In this document: positions 17,121-27,100 of the stretch, one piece after another
Position numbering within the stretch: position 1 is the stretch's first letter
How the letters are laid out: each line of letters begins with the position of its first letter
DNA from: Streptomyces mayonensis
Lineage (GTDB): Bacteria > Actinomycetota > Actinomycetes > Streptomycetales > Streptomycetaceae
Direction: 5' to 3'
NCBI RefSeq assembly: GCF_018982965.1
Contig: NZ_JACBYP010000046.1
Span: 1 to 57,920, forward strand
Length of the DNA stretch: 57,920 nt
Translations under genes and position numbers: made by a program
Notes under the pieces: generated by a model
What the model was told of the DNA's origin: nothing
Databases searched by the model: none
What the model saw: the letters and a program-made list of their open reading frames with translations, nothing else

Positions 17121-17945
17121 ATGCCCCGCACACAGAAGCAGCCCGACCATGGTGAGGACCGCGTGGAGAACAGGCAGGCCCCCAGGGGCGCGGCGAGCGC
17201 CGTGCAGTCGGTGGACCGCGCCGTGAGCGTGCTGGAGATCCTCGCCCGGCACGGCGAGGCGGGCGTCACCGAGATCGCCGACGAGCTGGAGGTGCACAAG
17301 TCCACCGCGTTCCGGCTGCTCGGCGTGCTGGAGAACCGAGGCCTGGTGGCCCAGGAGAAGGAGCGCGGCAAGTACTACCTGGGCGCCGGCGTACTGCGCC
17401 TCGCGGGGGCGGCGGCAGTGCGGCTGGACATCTCGCAGGAGGGCGTGCCCGTCTGCCGCGAACTCGCGGACGAGCTGGGCGAGACGGCGAACATCGCGGT
17501 CCTGGACGACGACGCGGCGGTCAACGTCATGCAGGCCCGCGGCACCGCCTCGGTCACCGCGCAGAACTGGCTCGGCCGGCGCACCCCGCTGCACGCCACC
17601 GCCAGCGGCAAGGTGCTGCTCGCCCACCTGCCGCACACGCTGAGGGAGGGGCTGCTGGCCCGCCCGCTGCACCGGTTCACCGAGCGCACCGTCACCGGCG
17701 CGGCGGTGCTGCGGGGCGAGCTGGAGACCGTGACCGGCCAGGGCTACGCGATCACGGAGGAGGAGCTGGAGATCGGGCTGGCGGCCGTGGCGGCGCCCGT
17801 CCGGTCGCACGACGGCAAGGTGATCGCCTCGATCAGCGTCTCGGGACCGGTGTACCGGCTGACGCCGGAGCGGCTGCCGGATCTCGCCAAGCGGACCCTG
17901 GCTGCGGGGATCGAGCTGTCCCGCCGCATGGGCTACGGCGACTGA
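17121..17945 (+). CDS. IclR-family transcriptional regulator
   Basis: A 274-aa regulator with an N-terminal winged HTH (about 28-85; GVTEIADELEVHKSTAFRLLGVLE core) and a C-terminal IclR effector-binding domain (about 100-270; RTPLHATASGKVLLAHLP and the VAAPV segment). IclR proteins act as dimers or tetramers that sense small aromatic or aliphatic acids. Flanked on both sides by the demethylation genes, it is the likely local regulator, sensing betaine or an intermediate. The ATG at 17121 gives a 27-residue preamble and has a weak ribosome site; GTG 17163 is an alternative. A very strong hairpin terminates the gene. Confidence 0.92.
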   Translation: MPRTQKQPDHGEDRVENRQAPRGAASAVQSVDRAVSVLEILARHGEAGVTEIADELEVHKSTAFRLLGVLENRGLVAQEKERGKYYLGAGVLRLAGAAAVRLDISQEGVPVCRELADELGETANIAVLDDDAAVNVMQARGTASVTAQNWLGRRTPLHATASGKVLLAHLPHTLREGLLARPLHRFTERTVTGAAVLRGELETVTGQGYAITEEELEIGLAAVAAPVRSHDGKVIASISVSGPVYRLTPERLPDLAKRTLAAGIELSRRMGYGD

Positions 17946-17961
17946 CCCGGCGCACGGCCGA

Positions 17962-18012
17962 CGCGGCGCGGGGGCGGCGGACTCACCAGTAGTCCGCCGC
18001 CCCCGCGCCGCG
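17962..18012. terminator. Strong hairpin terminator after IclR
   Basis: A perfect 22-bp stem (17962-17983 with 17991-18012) around the loop CACCAGT. There is no U-tract, as is common for Streptomyces terminators. Confidence 0.85.
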
Positions 18013-18033
18013 TACCGGCTCCGGCCGGGCCTC

Positions 18034-18071
18034 CGGCTCCGACCTCGACGCCCGGCTCCGACCTCGACGCC
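18034..18071. repeat. 19-bp tandem duplication
   Basis: CGGCTCCGACCTCGACGCC is present twice in tandem (18034-18052, 18053-18071), with a further partial CGGCTCCGAC at about 18079. Intergenic, no known role. Confidence 0.8.
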
Positions 18072-18246
18072 CGGTGCCGGCTCCGACGACCGGTGCCGCC
18101 TCCCACGTTCGGCACCCGGCAGTGGTGGGCGCGCCAGCCGCACCCACCGCTGCCGTCGGCGGATTCCAGCCGTCGCGTTCCTTTTGGCGCGGGTTGACCC
18201 GTGCCCCCTTGACGGCCAGTTGGCGGTGTTCCCACTATGTTCCTCA

Positions 18247-18276
18247 TCGCGCAACCCATCGTGCAATGCGCAACAG
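18247..18276. promoter_or_regulatory. Candidate regulator site at the mscR promoter
   Basis: Two direct GCGCAAC half-sites (about 18249-18255 and 18268-18274), with a CGTGCAAT half between them, just upstream of the GAGGAG ribosome site. The right-hand half shares ATGCGCAACAG with the ferredoxin/IclR intergenic site. Confidence 0.45.
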
Positions 18277-18290
18277 CAGAGGAGCTTGTC

Positions 18291-19376
18291 GTGACACACG
18301 AGGTCCGTGCCGCAGTCGCTGTGAAAAGGGGCGCACCCGTCGAGGTGCAGACGATCGTCGTCCCGGACCCGGGTCCCGGCGAGGTGCTGGTCGCGGTGCA
18401 GGCCTGCGGGGTCTGCCACACGGACCTGCACTACCGGGAGGGCGCGGTCAACGACGAGTTCCCGTTCCTGCTGGGCCACGAGGCGGCGGGCACCGTCGAG
18501 GCCGTCGGCGAGGGCGTCTCGGGTCTGGCGCCGGGCGACTACGTGGTCCTGGCCTGGCGGGCGCCCTGCGGGGGCTGCCGGTCCTGCCGGCGGGGGCGCC
18601 CCTGGTACTGCTTCGACTCCCGCAACGCGGCCCGGCCGATGACCCTCCTGGACGGCACCCCGCTGACCGGCGCCCTCGGCATCGGCGCCTTCGCCGAGAA
18701 GACCCTGGTCGCCGCCGGACAGGCGGTGAAGGTCGACCCCGCCGCCCGGCCCGAGGCCGCCGGGCTCGTCGGCTGCGGGGTGATGGCCGGTTACGGGGCC
18801 GCGGTCAACACCGGGCAGGTCGGCCGGGGCGACTCGGTCGCCGTCATCGGCTGCGGCGGCGTCGGTGCCGCGGCGATCGCGGGCGCGGCACTGAACGGCG
18901 CCATGAAGATCGTCGCCGTCGACGTGGACGGCCGGAAACTGGACCGGGCGGAACGGTTCGGCGCCACGCACACCGTCGACTCCCGGGGCACCGACCCGGT
19001 GGCGGCGGTCCGTGCCCTCACCGACGGCCACGGCGTGGACATCGCGATCGACGCCGTGGGGCTCCCCGAGACCTTCCGCCAGGCGTTCTACATGCGCGAC
19101 CACGCGGGCACACTGGTCCAGGTCGGGGTGCCCACGCCGGACACCACGGTCGAACTCCCGCTCGTCGACGTGTTCTCGCGCGGCGGCGCGATCAAGTCGT
19201 CCTGGTACGGCGACTGCCTGCCCAGCCGCGACTTCCCGTTCCTGATCGACCAGTACCTCTACGGGCTGCTGGACCTGGGCGCCTTCGTCTCGGAGACGAC
19301 GACGCTGGACGGGGTCGAGGACGCGTTCGCCAAGATGCACCGCGGCGAGGTACTGCGCTCGGTGGTGGTCCTGTGA
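18291..19376 (+). CDS. mscR: S-(hydroxymethyl)mycothiol dehydrogenase (formaldehyde detoxification)
   Basis: Zinc-dependent medium-chain dehydrogenase that oxidises the formaldehyde-mycothiol adduct with NAD+ in the cytoplasm; the family also reduces S-nitrosomycothiol. The 361-aa protein shows catalytic zinc CGVCHTDLHYREG and GHEAAG, structural zinc CGGCRSCRRGRPWYC (cysteines about 86-103), and NAD-binding GCGGVGAAAIAGAAL. The KSSWYGDCLPSRDFP segment near the C terminus is characteristic of this family. The GTG at 18291 has AGAGGAG upstream. Its stop overlaps the start of the next gene (GTGA), coupling it to the demethylating flavoproteins, two of which release formaldehyde. The metallo-beta-lactamase-fold partner often seen after this gene is absent. 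Confidence 0.93.
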   Translation: MTHEVRAAVAVKRGAPVEVQTIVVPDPGPGEVLVAVQACGVCHTDLHYREGAVNDEFPFLLGHEAAGTVEAVGEGVSGLAPGDYVVLAWRAPCGGCRSCRRGRPWYCFDSRNAARPMTLLDGTPLTGALGIGAFAEKTLVAAGQAVKVDPAARPEAAGLVGCGVMAGYGAAVNTGQVGRGDSVAVIGCGGVGAAAIAGAALNGAMKIVAVDVDGRKLDRAERFGATHTVDSRGTDPVAAVRALTDGHGVDIAIDAVGLPETFRQAFYMRDHAGTLVQVGVPTPDTTVELPLVDVFSRGGAIKSSWYGDCLPSRDFPFLIDQYLYGLLDLGAFVSETTTLDGVEDAFAKMHRGEVLRSVVVL

Positions 19377-21844
19377 GCAACCGTGCCAATGACCGCGCCC
19401 CCGGCCGCCCGCCCCGTGTGGTCGTCATCGGCGCCGGCGTCGTGGGCTGCTCCCTGGCCGACGAGCTGACCGCCCGCGGCTGGAGTGACGTGACGGTCCT
19501 CGAACAGGGCCCGCTGCCCGCACCCGGCGGCTCCACCTCGCACGCGCCCGGTCTCGTCTTCCGGACCAGCCCGTCCCGCACCCTCACCGCGTTCGCCCGC
19601 TACACCGTCGAGAAGTTCGCCTCCCTGACCGCGGACGGCGTGCCGTGCTTCCAGCAGGTCGGCGGCCTGGAGCTGGCGACCACCCCGGAACGCCTCGCCG
19701 ACCTGCACCGCAGGGCCGGTTACGCGACCTCGTGGGGCGTGAGCGGGGAGATCGTCGGTGCCGCCCGCTGCAAGGAACTCTGGCCGCTCCTCGACGAGTC
19801 GGTGGTCCTCGGCGGCTTCCACACCCCCGAGGACGGCCTGGCCCGCGCCCTGCACGCCTCCCGCGCCCAGCTGGACCGCGCCACCGCGCGGGGCGCCCGG
19901 GCCCTGGACCGGCACACGGTCACCGGCATCGAGCAGGAGGACGGCAGGGTGACGGCGGTCGTCACCGACCGGGGCACCTTCCCGGCCGACCACGTCGTCT
20001 CCGCCGCCGGTTTCTGGGGGCCGGTCGTCGGCCGCATGGCCGGTGTCGACGTCCCCCTGCAGCCGCTGGCCCACCAGTACGCGCGGACCGGTCCGCTGCC
20101 CGGACTCGGCGGTGCCACCGCGGAGGCCTCGAAGCCGATCCTCCGCTTCCAGGACCGCGACCTGTACTTCCGTGAGCACGGCGACCGCCTGGGCATCGGC
20201 TCCTACGCCCACCGCCCGCTGCCCGTGGACCCGTTCGCCGTGCCCGGCTACGACGAGTCGCGCGCCCGGGACATGGAGATGCCGTCCTCCTACCCCTTCA
20301 CCCCTGAGGACTGGGCGCCGAGCTGGGAGGACTGCCGGCGGCTGATGCCCGCGCTGCGCGAAGCCGGGATCGACACGGGCTTCAACGGTGTCTTCTCCTT
20401 CACCCCGGACGGCATGCCGGTCATCGGCGAGTCCCGCGTGCTGCGGGGCTTCTGGCTGGCGGAGGCGGTGTGGGTGACCCACTCGGCCGGGGTCGCCAGG
20501 GCCGTCGCCGAGTGGATGGTGGACGGGCGGCCGTCGCTCGACGTGCACGAGTGCGACCTCACGCGGTTCGAGGAGGCGCAGCGCTCACCGGCGTACGTCC
20601 GAGAGCGCGGCGCGCAGCAGTTCGTGGAGGTGTACGACGTCATCCACCCGCTCCAGCCGATGGAGCGGCCGCGTCCGCTCCGGGTCAGCCCCTTCCACGC
20701 CCGGCAGCAGCAGCTCGGCGCGTACTTCCTGGAGGGCGGGGGCTGGGAGCGCCCGCACTGGTACGAGGCGAACGCCGGCCTCCCCGAGGCAGAAGCGGCG
20801 CGGCTCCCCGGACGGGACGCCTGGTCGGCCCGCCACTGGTCCCCGGTCGTCGCTGCGGAGGCCCGTGCCACCCGCGAGCGGGCCGCCCTGTACGACATGA
20901 CCCCGCTGCGCCGCCTGGAGGTCACCGGCCCCTCGGCCCTCGGCTTCCTGGACCGCATGACCAGCAACAACCTCCGCAAGAAGCCCGGCGCCGTCACCTA
21001 CACGCTCCTGCTCGACGAGCGGGGCGGCATCCGCTCCGACCTGACCGTCGCCCGTCTCGCCCCCGACCGTTTCCAGGTCGGCGCCAACTCCCCCGCCGAC
21101 CTCGACCACCTGCTGCGCCACGCGCCGCAGGGGGTGCACATCAGGGACATCACCTCCGGCACCTGCTGCGTCGGCGTCTGGGGCCCGCTCGCCCGGGACC
21201 TCGTGCAGCCGCTGACGCCGGACGACTTCTCGCACGGGGCCTTCGGCTACTTCCGCGCGAAGGAGACGTACGTCGGCCATGTCCCGGTCACCGCGCTGCG
21301 CCTGAGCTACGTCGGTGAGCTGGGCTGGGAGCTGTACACCACCGCCGACCTGGGGCTGAGGCTCTGGGACACGCTGTGGGAGGCCGGGCGCGGTCTCGGC
21401 GTGGTCGCGGCCGGGCGGTCCGCCTTCAACTCGCTGCGGCTGGAGAAGGGGTACCGGGCCTGGGGCACGGACATGACCGCCGAGGACAACCCCTGGGAAG
21501 CGGGGGTCGGCTTCGCGGTCCGTATGGACAAGGCGGACTTCGTCGGCAGGGCCGCCCTGGAGCACGCGGACGCGCCGGCGCGGCGCCTGACGCCCCTCCT
21601 GCTGGACGACCCGGCGGCCGTGGTGCTCGGCAAGGAGCCGGTGTACGTGGACGGCACGCCCGCCGGGTACGTGACCAGTGCCGCGTACGGCTACACGCTC
21701 GGCCGCTGTGTCGCGTACGCCTGGCTGCCCGCGGCGCTGGAGACCGGCAGCGGCGTGCACATCGAGTACTTCGGCGAGAAGGTGCCCGCCACGGTCGCCG
21801 AAGAGCCGCTGTTCGACCCGCAGATGACCCGCATCCGCCGTTGA
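19373..21844 (+). CDS. Dimethylglycine oxidase/dehydrogenase-like flavoprotein with GcvT domain
   Basis: An 823-aa fusion: N-terminal FAD-binding DAO domain (VVVIGAGVVGCSLADEL, about 16-32), an FAO-type middle domain (about 375-430), and GcvT plus barrel domains (about 435-820). Such enzymes oxidatively remove one methyl from N,N-dimethylglycine (or sarcosine) and pass it to tetrahydrofolate in the GcvT part. GGSTSHAPGLVF (H57) matches the histidine-bearing segment that covalently binds FAD in dimethylglycine oxidases. The GTG start overlaps the mscR stop. The second flavoprotein starts 21 bp downstream. In context it would take the product of the Rieske oxygenase. Substrate is inferred; a dehydrogenase rather than oxidase mode is possible. 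Confidence 0.88.
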   Translation: MSNRANDRAPGRPPRVVVIGAGVVGCSLADELTARGWSDVTVLEQGPLPAPGGSTSHAPGLVFRTSPSRTLTAFARYTVEKFASLTADGVPCFQQVGGLELATTPERLADLHRRAGYATSWGVSGEIVGAARCKELWPLLDESVVLGGFHTPEDGLARALHASRAQLDRATARGARALDRHTVTGIEQEDGRVTAVVTDRGTFPADHVVSAAGFWGPVVGRMAGVDVPLQPLAHQYARTGPLPGLGGATAEASKPILRFQDRDLYFREHGDRLGIGSYAHRPLPVDPFAVPGYDESRARDMEMPSSYPFTPEDWAPSWEDCRRLMPALREAGIDTGFNGVFSFTPDGMPVIGESRVLRGFWLAEAVWVTHSAGVARAVAEWMVDGRPSLDVHECDLTRFEEAQRSPAYVRERGAQQFVEVYDVIHPLQPMERPRPLRVSPFHARQQQLGAYFLEGGGWERPHWYEANAGLPEAEAARLPGRDAWSARHWSPVVAAEARATRERAALYDMTPLRRLEVTGPSALGFLDRMTSNNLRKKPGAVTYTLLLDERGGIRSDLTVARLAPDRFQVGANSPADLDHLLRHAPQGVHIRDITSGTCCVGVWGPLARDLVQPLTPDDFSHGAFGYFRAKETYVGHVPVTALRLSYVGELGWELYTTADLGLRLWDTLWEAGRGLGVVAAGRSAFNSLRLEKGYRAWGTDMTAEDNPWEAGVGFAVRMDKADFVGRAALEHADAPARRLTPLLLDDPAAVVLGKEPVYVDGTPAGYVTSAAYGYTLGRCVAYAWLPAALETGSGVHIEYFGEKVPATVAEEPLFDPQMTRIRR

Positions 21845-21865
21845 CCGCCCCCAGGAGGCTCCGAG

Positions 21866-23014
21866 TTGTCCCCCACCTACGACGTGATCGTCATCGGTCT
21901 CGGCGGCATGGGCAGCGCCGCCGCCCATCACCTCTCCGCGCGGGGCGTCCGCGTGCTGGGTCTGGAGAAGTTCGGGCCGGTGCACAACCGGGGCTCCAGC
22001 CACGGCGGTTCGAGGATCACCCGGCAGTCGTACTTCGAGGACCCGGCGTACGTGCCCCTGCTCCTGCGCTCCTACGAGCTGTACGCCGACCTGGAACGGG
22101 CCACCGGCCGGGAGATCGCCCTGCTCTGCGGCGGGGTGATGGTCGGCCGCCCCGACTCCTGGACCGTCTCCGGCTCCCTGCGCTCGGCACGCGAGTGGGA
22201 CCTGCCGCACGAGATGCTGGACGCGCGGGAGATCCGCCGCCGCTTCCCGACGTTCGCCCCCGCGGACGACGAGGTCGCCCTCTACGAGGCGAAGGCAGGC
22301 CTCCTGCGCCCGGAGAACACCGTGGCCGCCCATCTCCAGCTCGCCACCCGGCAGGGCGCCGACCTGCACTTCGACGAACCGGTGACCCGCTGGGAGCCGT
22401 ACCGCGACGGCGTGCGGGTGCACACCCCCGAGAACACCTACACCGCCGCCCACCTGGTGGTCTGCCCCGGGGCGTGGGCGCCGCGGCTGCTCGCCGGTCT
22501 CGGCGTGCCGTTCACGGTGGAGCGTCAGGTCATGTACTGGTTCCGGCCCCGCGGCGGCATCGAGCCCTTCCGCCCCGCCAACCAGCCGATCTACGTCTGG
22601 GAGGACCCGGCCGGCGTCCAGGTCTACGGCTTCCCCGCCATCGACGGCCCCGACGACGGCGCCAAGGTCGCCTTCTTCCGCAAGGGGAACGACACGACCC
22701 CCGAGACCATCGACCGCACCGTGCACGACCACGAGGTCCGGGACATGGCGGACCACATGTCCGGCCGCATCCCCGATCTGCCCGGCACCTTCCGCAAGGC
22801 CGCGACCTGCATGTACACCACCACACCCGACGAGCACTTCGTCATCGCCCGCCATCCGGCGCACCCGGACTCGGTCACGGTGGCGTGCGGTTTCTCCGGG
22901 CACGGGTTCAAGTTCGTGCCCGTCGTGGGCGAGATCCTCGCCGACCTCGCGCTGACCGGCACCACGGCGCACCCCATCGGCCTCTTCGACCCCGCCCGAG
23001 GAGTACGCACATGA
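21866..23014 (+). CDS. Monomeric sarcosine oxidase / N-methyl amino acid oxidase
   Basis: A 382-aa single-chain flavoprotein of the MSOX/MTOX family: oxidative N-demethylation of sarcosine or another N-methyl amino acid, giving formaldehyde and hydrogen peroxide. GLGGMGSAAAHHL (11-23) binds FAD and C315 (KAATCMYTTTP) falls exactly where MSOX attaches FAD covalently. KFGPVHNRGSSHGGSR is the usual second motif. The start is TTG at 21866: AGGAGG lies 8 bp upstream and no ATG/GTG fits. The stop overlaps the oxygenase start (ATGA). Sarcosine is the most likely substrate here; N-methyltryptophan activity cannot be excluded. Confidence 0.9.
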   Translation: MSPTYDVIVIGLGGMGSAAAHHLSARGVRVLGLEKFGPVHNRGSSHGGSRITRQSYFEDPAYVPLLLRSYELYADLERATGREIALLCGGVMVGRPDSWTVSGSLRSAREWDLPHEMLDAREIRRRFPTFAPADDEVALYEAKAGLLRPENTVAAHLQLATRQGADLHFDEPVTRWEPYRDGVRVHTPENTYTAAHLVVCPGAWAPRLLAGLGVPFTVERQVMYWFRPRGGIEPFRPANQPIYVWEDPAGVQVYGFPAIDGPDDGAKVAFFRKGNDTTPETIDRTVHDHEVRDMADHMSGRIPDLPGTFRKAATCMYTTTPDEHFVIARHPAHPDSVTVACGFSGHGFKFVPVVGEILADLALTGTTAHPIGLFDPARGVRT

Positions 23015-24171
23015 CGACGACCCCCGTCTCCCCCAGCCTCCTCGCGACGCTCCCGGGCCGCTACTACACCGACCCGGAGGTCTTCCGGCGGGAACAGGAG
23101 CACGTCTTCGAGGCGATGTGGTTCTGCGCCGTGCGCCGTGCCGACCTCGAACGCCCCGGCGCCTTCCGTACCGTGCAGGTCGGCCGAGAGAACGTGCTCG
23201 TCACCCGCACCCGCGCGGGTGGGCTGCGCGCCTTCCTCAACATCTGCCGGCACCGCGGCGCCCGGCTCTGCCTGGAGGAGTCCGGCGAGGTGCGCCGCAC
23301 CCTCCAGTGCCCGTACCACGCATGGACGTACGACCTCGACGGCAGGCTGGTCGCCGCGCCGAACCTGACGAAGATGCCGGACGTCGACCGGTCCGCGTAC
23401 GGCCTGGTGGAGGTCGCCCTGCGCGAGTGGCTGGGTTATGCCTGGGTGTGCCTGGCCGAGGAACCGCCCTCCTTCGAGGAGACGGTGCGCGGCGCGGCCG
23501 TGGAACGGCTCGGCGACCCGGCCGCCGTCGAGGCGTACGGCACGGAGGGCCTCGCGCTCGGCCGGCGCATCAGGTACGACGTGGGGGCCAACTGGAAGCT
23601 GATCGTCGAGAACTTCATGGAGTGCTACCACTGCGCGACCATTCACCCCGAACTCACCGACGTGCTGCCCGAGTTCGCCGACGGCTACGCGGCGCAGTAC
23701 TACGTGGGCCACGGTGCCGAGTTCGGCGAGGAGGTGAAGGGGTTCACGGTCGACGGCAGCGAGGGCTTCGGCCGGCTGCCCGAGGTGACGGACGGCCAGG
23801 ACCGGCGCTACTACGCCGTCACCGTGCGGCCGACGGTCTTCGTCAATCTCGTGCCGGACCATGTCATCCTGCACCGCATGTTCCCGCTGGCCGAGGACCG
23901 CACGGTCGTCGAGTGCGACTGGCTGTACGCGCCCGAGGTGGTGGCGTCCGGGGCGGACCTGTCGAAGTCGGTCGAGCTCTTCCACCGGGTCAACACGCAG
24001 GACTTCGCGGCCTGCGAGCGCACCCAGCCGGCCATGGCCTCCCGCGCCTATCGCACGGGCGGCGTGCTGGTGCCGACCGAGCACCACATCGGGGCGTTCC
24101 ACCAGTGGCTGCTCGACCGGCTCGGCGAAGGCCCGGCCGGCGGAGGTCCGGCCGGCGGAGGTACCGCCTAG
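23011..24171 (+). CDS. Rieske non-heme iron oxygenase, glycine-betaine demethylase-like (GbcA type)
   Basis: The 386-aa alpha-subunit-type oxygenase would hydroxylate an N-methyl group of a quaternary amine, releasing formaldehyde, with electrons from the ferredoxin/reductase pair encoded at 15350-16920. Rieske ligands are C79 and H81 (CRHRGARLC) and C100 and H103 (CPYHAW). The mononuclear iron site is NFMECYHCATIH (H207, H212), with a late Asp in NTQDFAACE. Length and motifs fit the choline monooxygenase/GbcA/stachydrine demethylase branch. It ends in a Gly-Pro repeat (EGPAGGGPAGGG) encoded by a 15-bp duplication. The ATG overlaps the oxidase stop. Its end overlaps the convergent SMC gene by 4 bp. 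The exact substrate is unproven. Confidence 0.9.
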   Translation: MTTTPVSPSLLATLPGRYYTDPEVFRREQEHVFEAMWFCAVRRADLERPGAFRTVQVGRENVLVTRTRAGGLRAFLNICRHRGARLCLEESGEVRRTLQCPYHAWTYDLDGRLVAAPNLTKMPDVDRSAYGLVEVALREWLGYAWVCLAEEPPSFEETVRGAAVERLGDPAAVEAYGTEGLALGRRIRYDVGANWKLIVENFMECYHCATIHPELTDVLPEFADGYAAQYYVGHGAEFGEEVKGFTVDGSEGFGRLPEVTDGQDRRYYAVTVRPTVFVNLVPDHVILHRMFPLAEDRTVVECDWLYAPEVVASGADLSKSVELFHRVNTQDFAACERTQPAMASRAYRTGGVLVPTEHHIGAFHQWLLDRLGEGPAGGGPAGGGTA

Positions 24172-27100
24172 GCGGGTGACTGGGTGGGGCGTTTGAACAT
24201 GCGGGTCGCGGTGATCTCGCTGTGCACCGCCTCGCCCTCCCCCTCGGGGGCCGGGGCGGGCTGGGGCAGGCCGGGCCGCAGGTGCTCCTCGACGCTGATG
24301 TACTTCAGTCCCGCGCGGAGGTCGGCATCGTTGCGCAGCCGGATGACCAGCGGGAACTCCGCCAACGCGGTCGTGTCGAACAGGCCGGTGGTGTACAGCA
24401 GCTGCACGCCGAGCGCGTCGGACACGGCGCGCTGCAGCTCCAGCAGGTAGGTGGCGTTGGCGCGGCCGATGGGGTTGTCGAGGAACAGGGTGCCGGCGTG
24501 GCGGTGCCGGTCGCGGCCCCGGTCGTTGCTGCGCAGCGCGGCCATCGTGCAGTACAGGGCGATGGCGGCGGTGAGCAGCTGGCCGCCGGAGAAGACGTCG
24601 CCCATCTGGCCGACGGGGACGCGTTCGGCGCGCAGTACGGCGTCGGGCTTGAGGATCTCGACGGCGACGCCCTTGGGCTGCAGGGCGGCGGCGACGCCTC
24701 GGAGCAGCAGGGACATGCCGTCGCGGCGCAGGTCGGAGTTCTTCTTCACGGCGGCGCGGGTGGCGTCGTCGACGACCTCGCCGAGGCGCTCGGTGAGGGT
24801 GGCCTGGTCGGGTTCCTCGAAGCGGATGCGCAGGAACTCCTGACCGGACCACTCTCCGAGCCCTTCCGGCAGCCGGGAGAGCCGCTGGGCGGAACGGAGG
24901 GTGGCGAGCGCCGACTCGACCAGGCCGCGCAGCCGGTCCACGATCGAGTCGCGGTTGCGCTCGAGTTGCGCCAGTTCGTCGGTGAGGACGCGCAGGCGGG
25001 GGGCGAAGGCGTCCGCCCACTTGGCGGCGTGCTCGGGCAGCGCGGAGGCGGGCAGTTCGCGGATCTGCTGGCGGGCGGGGGTGCGGACCTGCTCGAAGCG
25101 GGTGGAGTTGGCGTGCCGGACCAGGACGTCGCTCGCCTCGCGGACGGCGGCCTCGGCGGCGGACAGGTCGGCGGCGCAGCCGCGCAGCGAACGGCGGGCC
25201 TCGGCTGCGAAGTGACGGGCTTCCTCGAGACCGGCCGGGTGGGGCTCCGGCTCCTCCGGCTCCTCCTCGGGCGCGTGCTCGCGCAGCATGTCGCGGAGCA
25301 TGGCGGCGGTCTCGTCGAAACCGCCGGCCGCGTCCTCGGCGGCGCGGTGGGCGTCGAGGAGTTCGGCGTGCGCCTCGCGGGCCCGGGCGAGCGCCTCGGT
25401 GCGGGAGGAGAGTTCGGCGGTCGCGGTGCGCAGCAGGGTCTGGGCGTGTTCGGCGTCGCGCGGGAGGAGTTCCTCGGGGAGGTCGGTGTGGGCGTCGCCG
25501 TCCTCGGGCGCGTGCCGTTCGGCCTCGCCGCGCAGCCGGCCGAGCTGCTCGCTCGCGCTGGACATGCGGGTCTCCAGGAGCTGCACCAGTTCCTCGGCGC
25601 GGGCGGCGGCGGCCTGCCGGGAGGGACCGTCGGAGCCGTCGGGCGACTGAAGGAGCTGCCCGGCGCGGGTGCGGACCTTGTTGCTGAGCCGGTCCAGCTC
25701 CGCGCGCGCGGCGCTCTCGTCGCTCTCCGCGCGGGCCTGTTCGGCGCGCAGGTCGGCGCCGACGCCGACCTTCTCGTACACCTGGGAGGCGGCGCGGTAG
25801 GCCTCGCGGAGGTCGGGCAGGGGCGCCTTCGGCGTCCCGGCGCTGTCGCCGGGCGCCTCCTCCGGTACGTCGTCGGGGGCGCCGGCGATCTCGGAGCGCT
25901 CGGCGCGCAGCGCGCGGGCGGTGCGCCGGGCGTCGTCGGCGGCACGCTGGGCGGCACGGCGGTCCTCGTCGGCGGCGCGGGCCCGGTCGAGGCAGGCCTG
26001 GGCGCGGGTCTCGGCCTCGGCGCCCTCGTCGGCGAGTTCGCGGACCTTGGCCTGCCAGCCGGCGCGTTCGCGCAGCCGGAAGGCGAGTCCGGCGAGGGCG
26101 TCGGCGGCGCGGCGCGCCTTCTGCGCGGCCTCCTGCCGCTCGTCCCGCAGGTGCACGGCCTCGGCGGCGCCCTCGTCCGCCTCGGCCCGCGCGGTGCGCG
26201 CCTCGGTCAGCTCGGCCTCGGTCTCCTCGGCGAAGGCGCGGGCCTCCTCGGCACTCCGGGCCAGCTCCGCGAGGCGTCCGGCGGGACAGCCGGTGCGCCA
26301 GGACGCGAGCCTCGCCGCCAGCTCCCGGTCCTTGCCGAGCCGGGCGGCCAGGGTGCGGATCTCCTCGTCCCGCGACGTCGCCCGCGCGCGCAGCGCGTGC
26401 CGCTCCTCGTCGGCGGCGTGCTCGTCGTGCATCGCCGGGTTCGGCGGTACGAGGAAGACGTCGCCGGTGCCGGTCCCGGTGGCCGGGGTGGGGGCGAGAA
26501 GGGCGGCGGCCGTGCCGACGGCGACGGCGGAACGCGGCAGCAGGGCCGCGTCGCCGAGGACCTCGCGGGCGCGGGTGTGCGAGTCGGGGTCGGTGATGAT
26601 CACGCCGTCGACCAGTTCGGGGCGGGCGGCCAGCACGCGCGCGTGGTCGGCGGGGTCCACGGCCTGCGCGAGGTAGCGCCAGCCGGGCAGGGCGGGGATG
26701 CCGTGCTCGCCGAGGAACTCGACGGTGGCCAGCACGTCGGGGCCGGGCGGCAGGAGGCCGCCGTCGCCGAGCGCGCCGAGGATGCGGGAGTCGTCGGCGG
26801 CGGCGGTGCGCAGGTCGAACAGCTGGCGTTCGGCGGAGGAGACGGTGTCGTCGAGCAGTTCGCGCAGCTCGTCGGCGAAGCGGTCCAGCTCCTCGGGGGC
26901 GAGGGCTCCCTCGGCGGCCCCGGGCACGGCTGCCCGGTCGCGGTCGGCCTCCTGGCGGGGCTGCGGGATGCCCGCGCGTGTTCCGGCGGCCAGGCCGAGC
27001 AGCTCCGCCAGGCGGTCCTCGGCGGCCAGCGCTTCGGCGGTGCGGCGCTCGGCCTCATGGGCGCGTTCGGCGGCGGTGGCAGCGTCGGCGGCGCGGGCGG

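Larger units (their letters stand above)
17946..18290. other. Intergenic region between IclR and mscR
   Basis: This 345-bp gap contains a terminator, two tandem 19-bp repeats and the mscR promoter/operator region (separate entries). No gene was seen. Confidence 0.6.
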
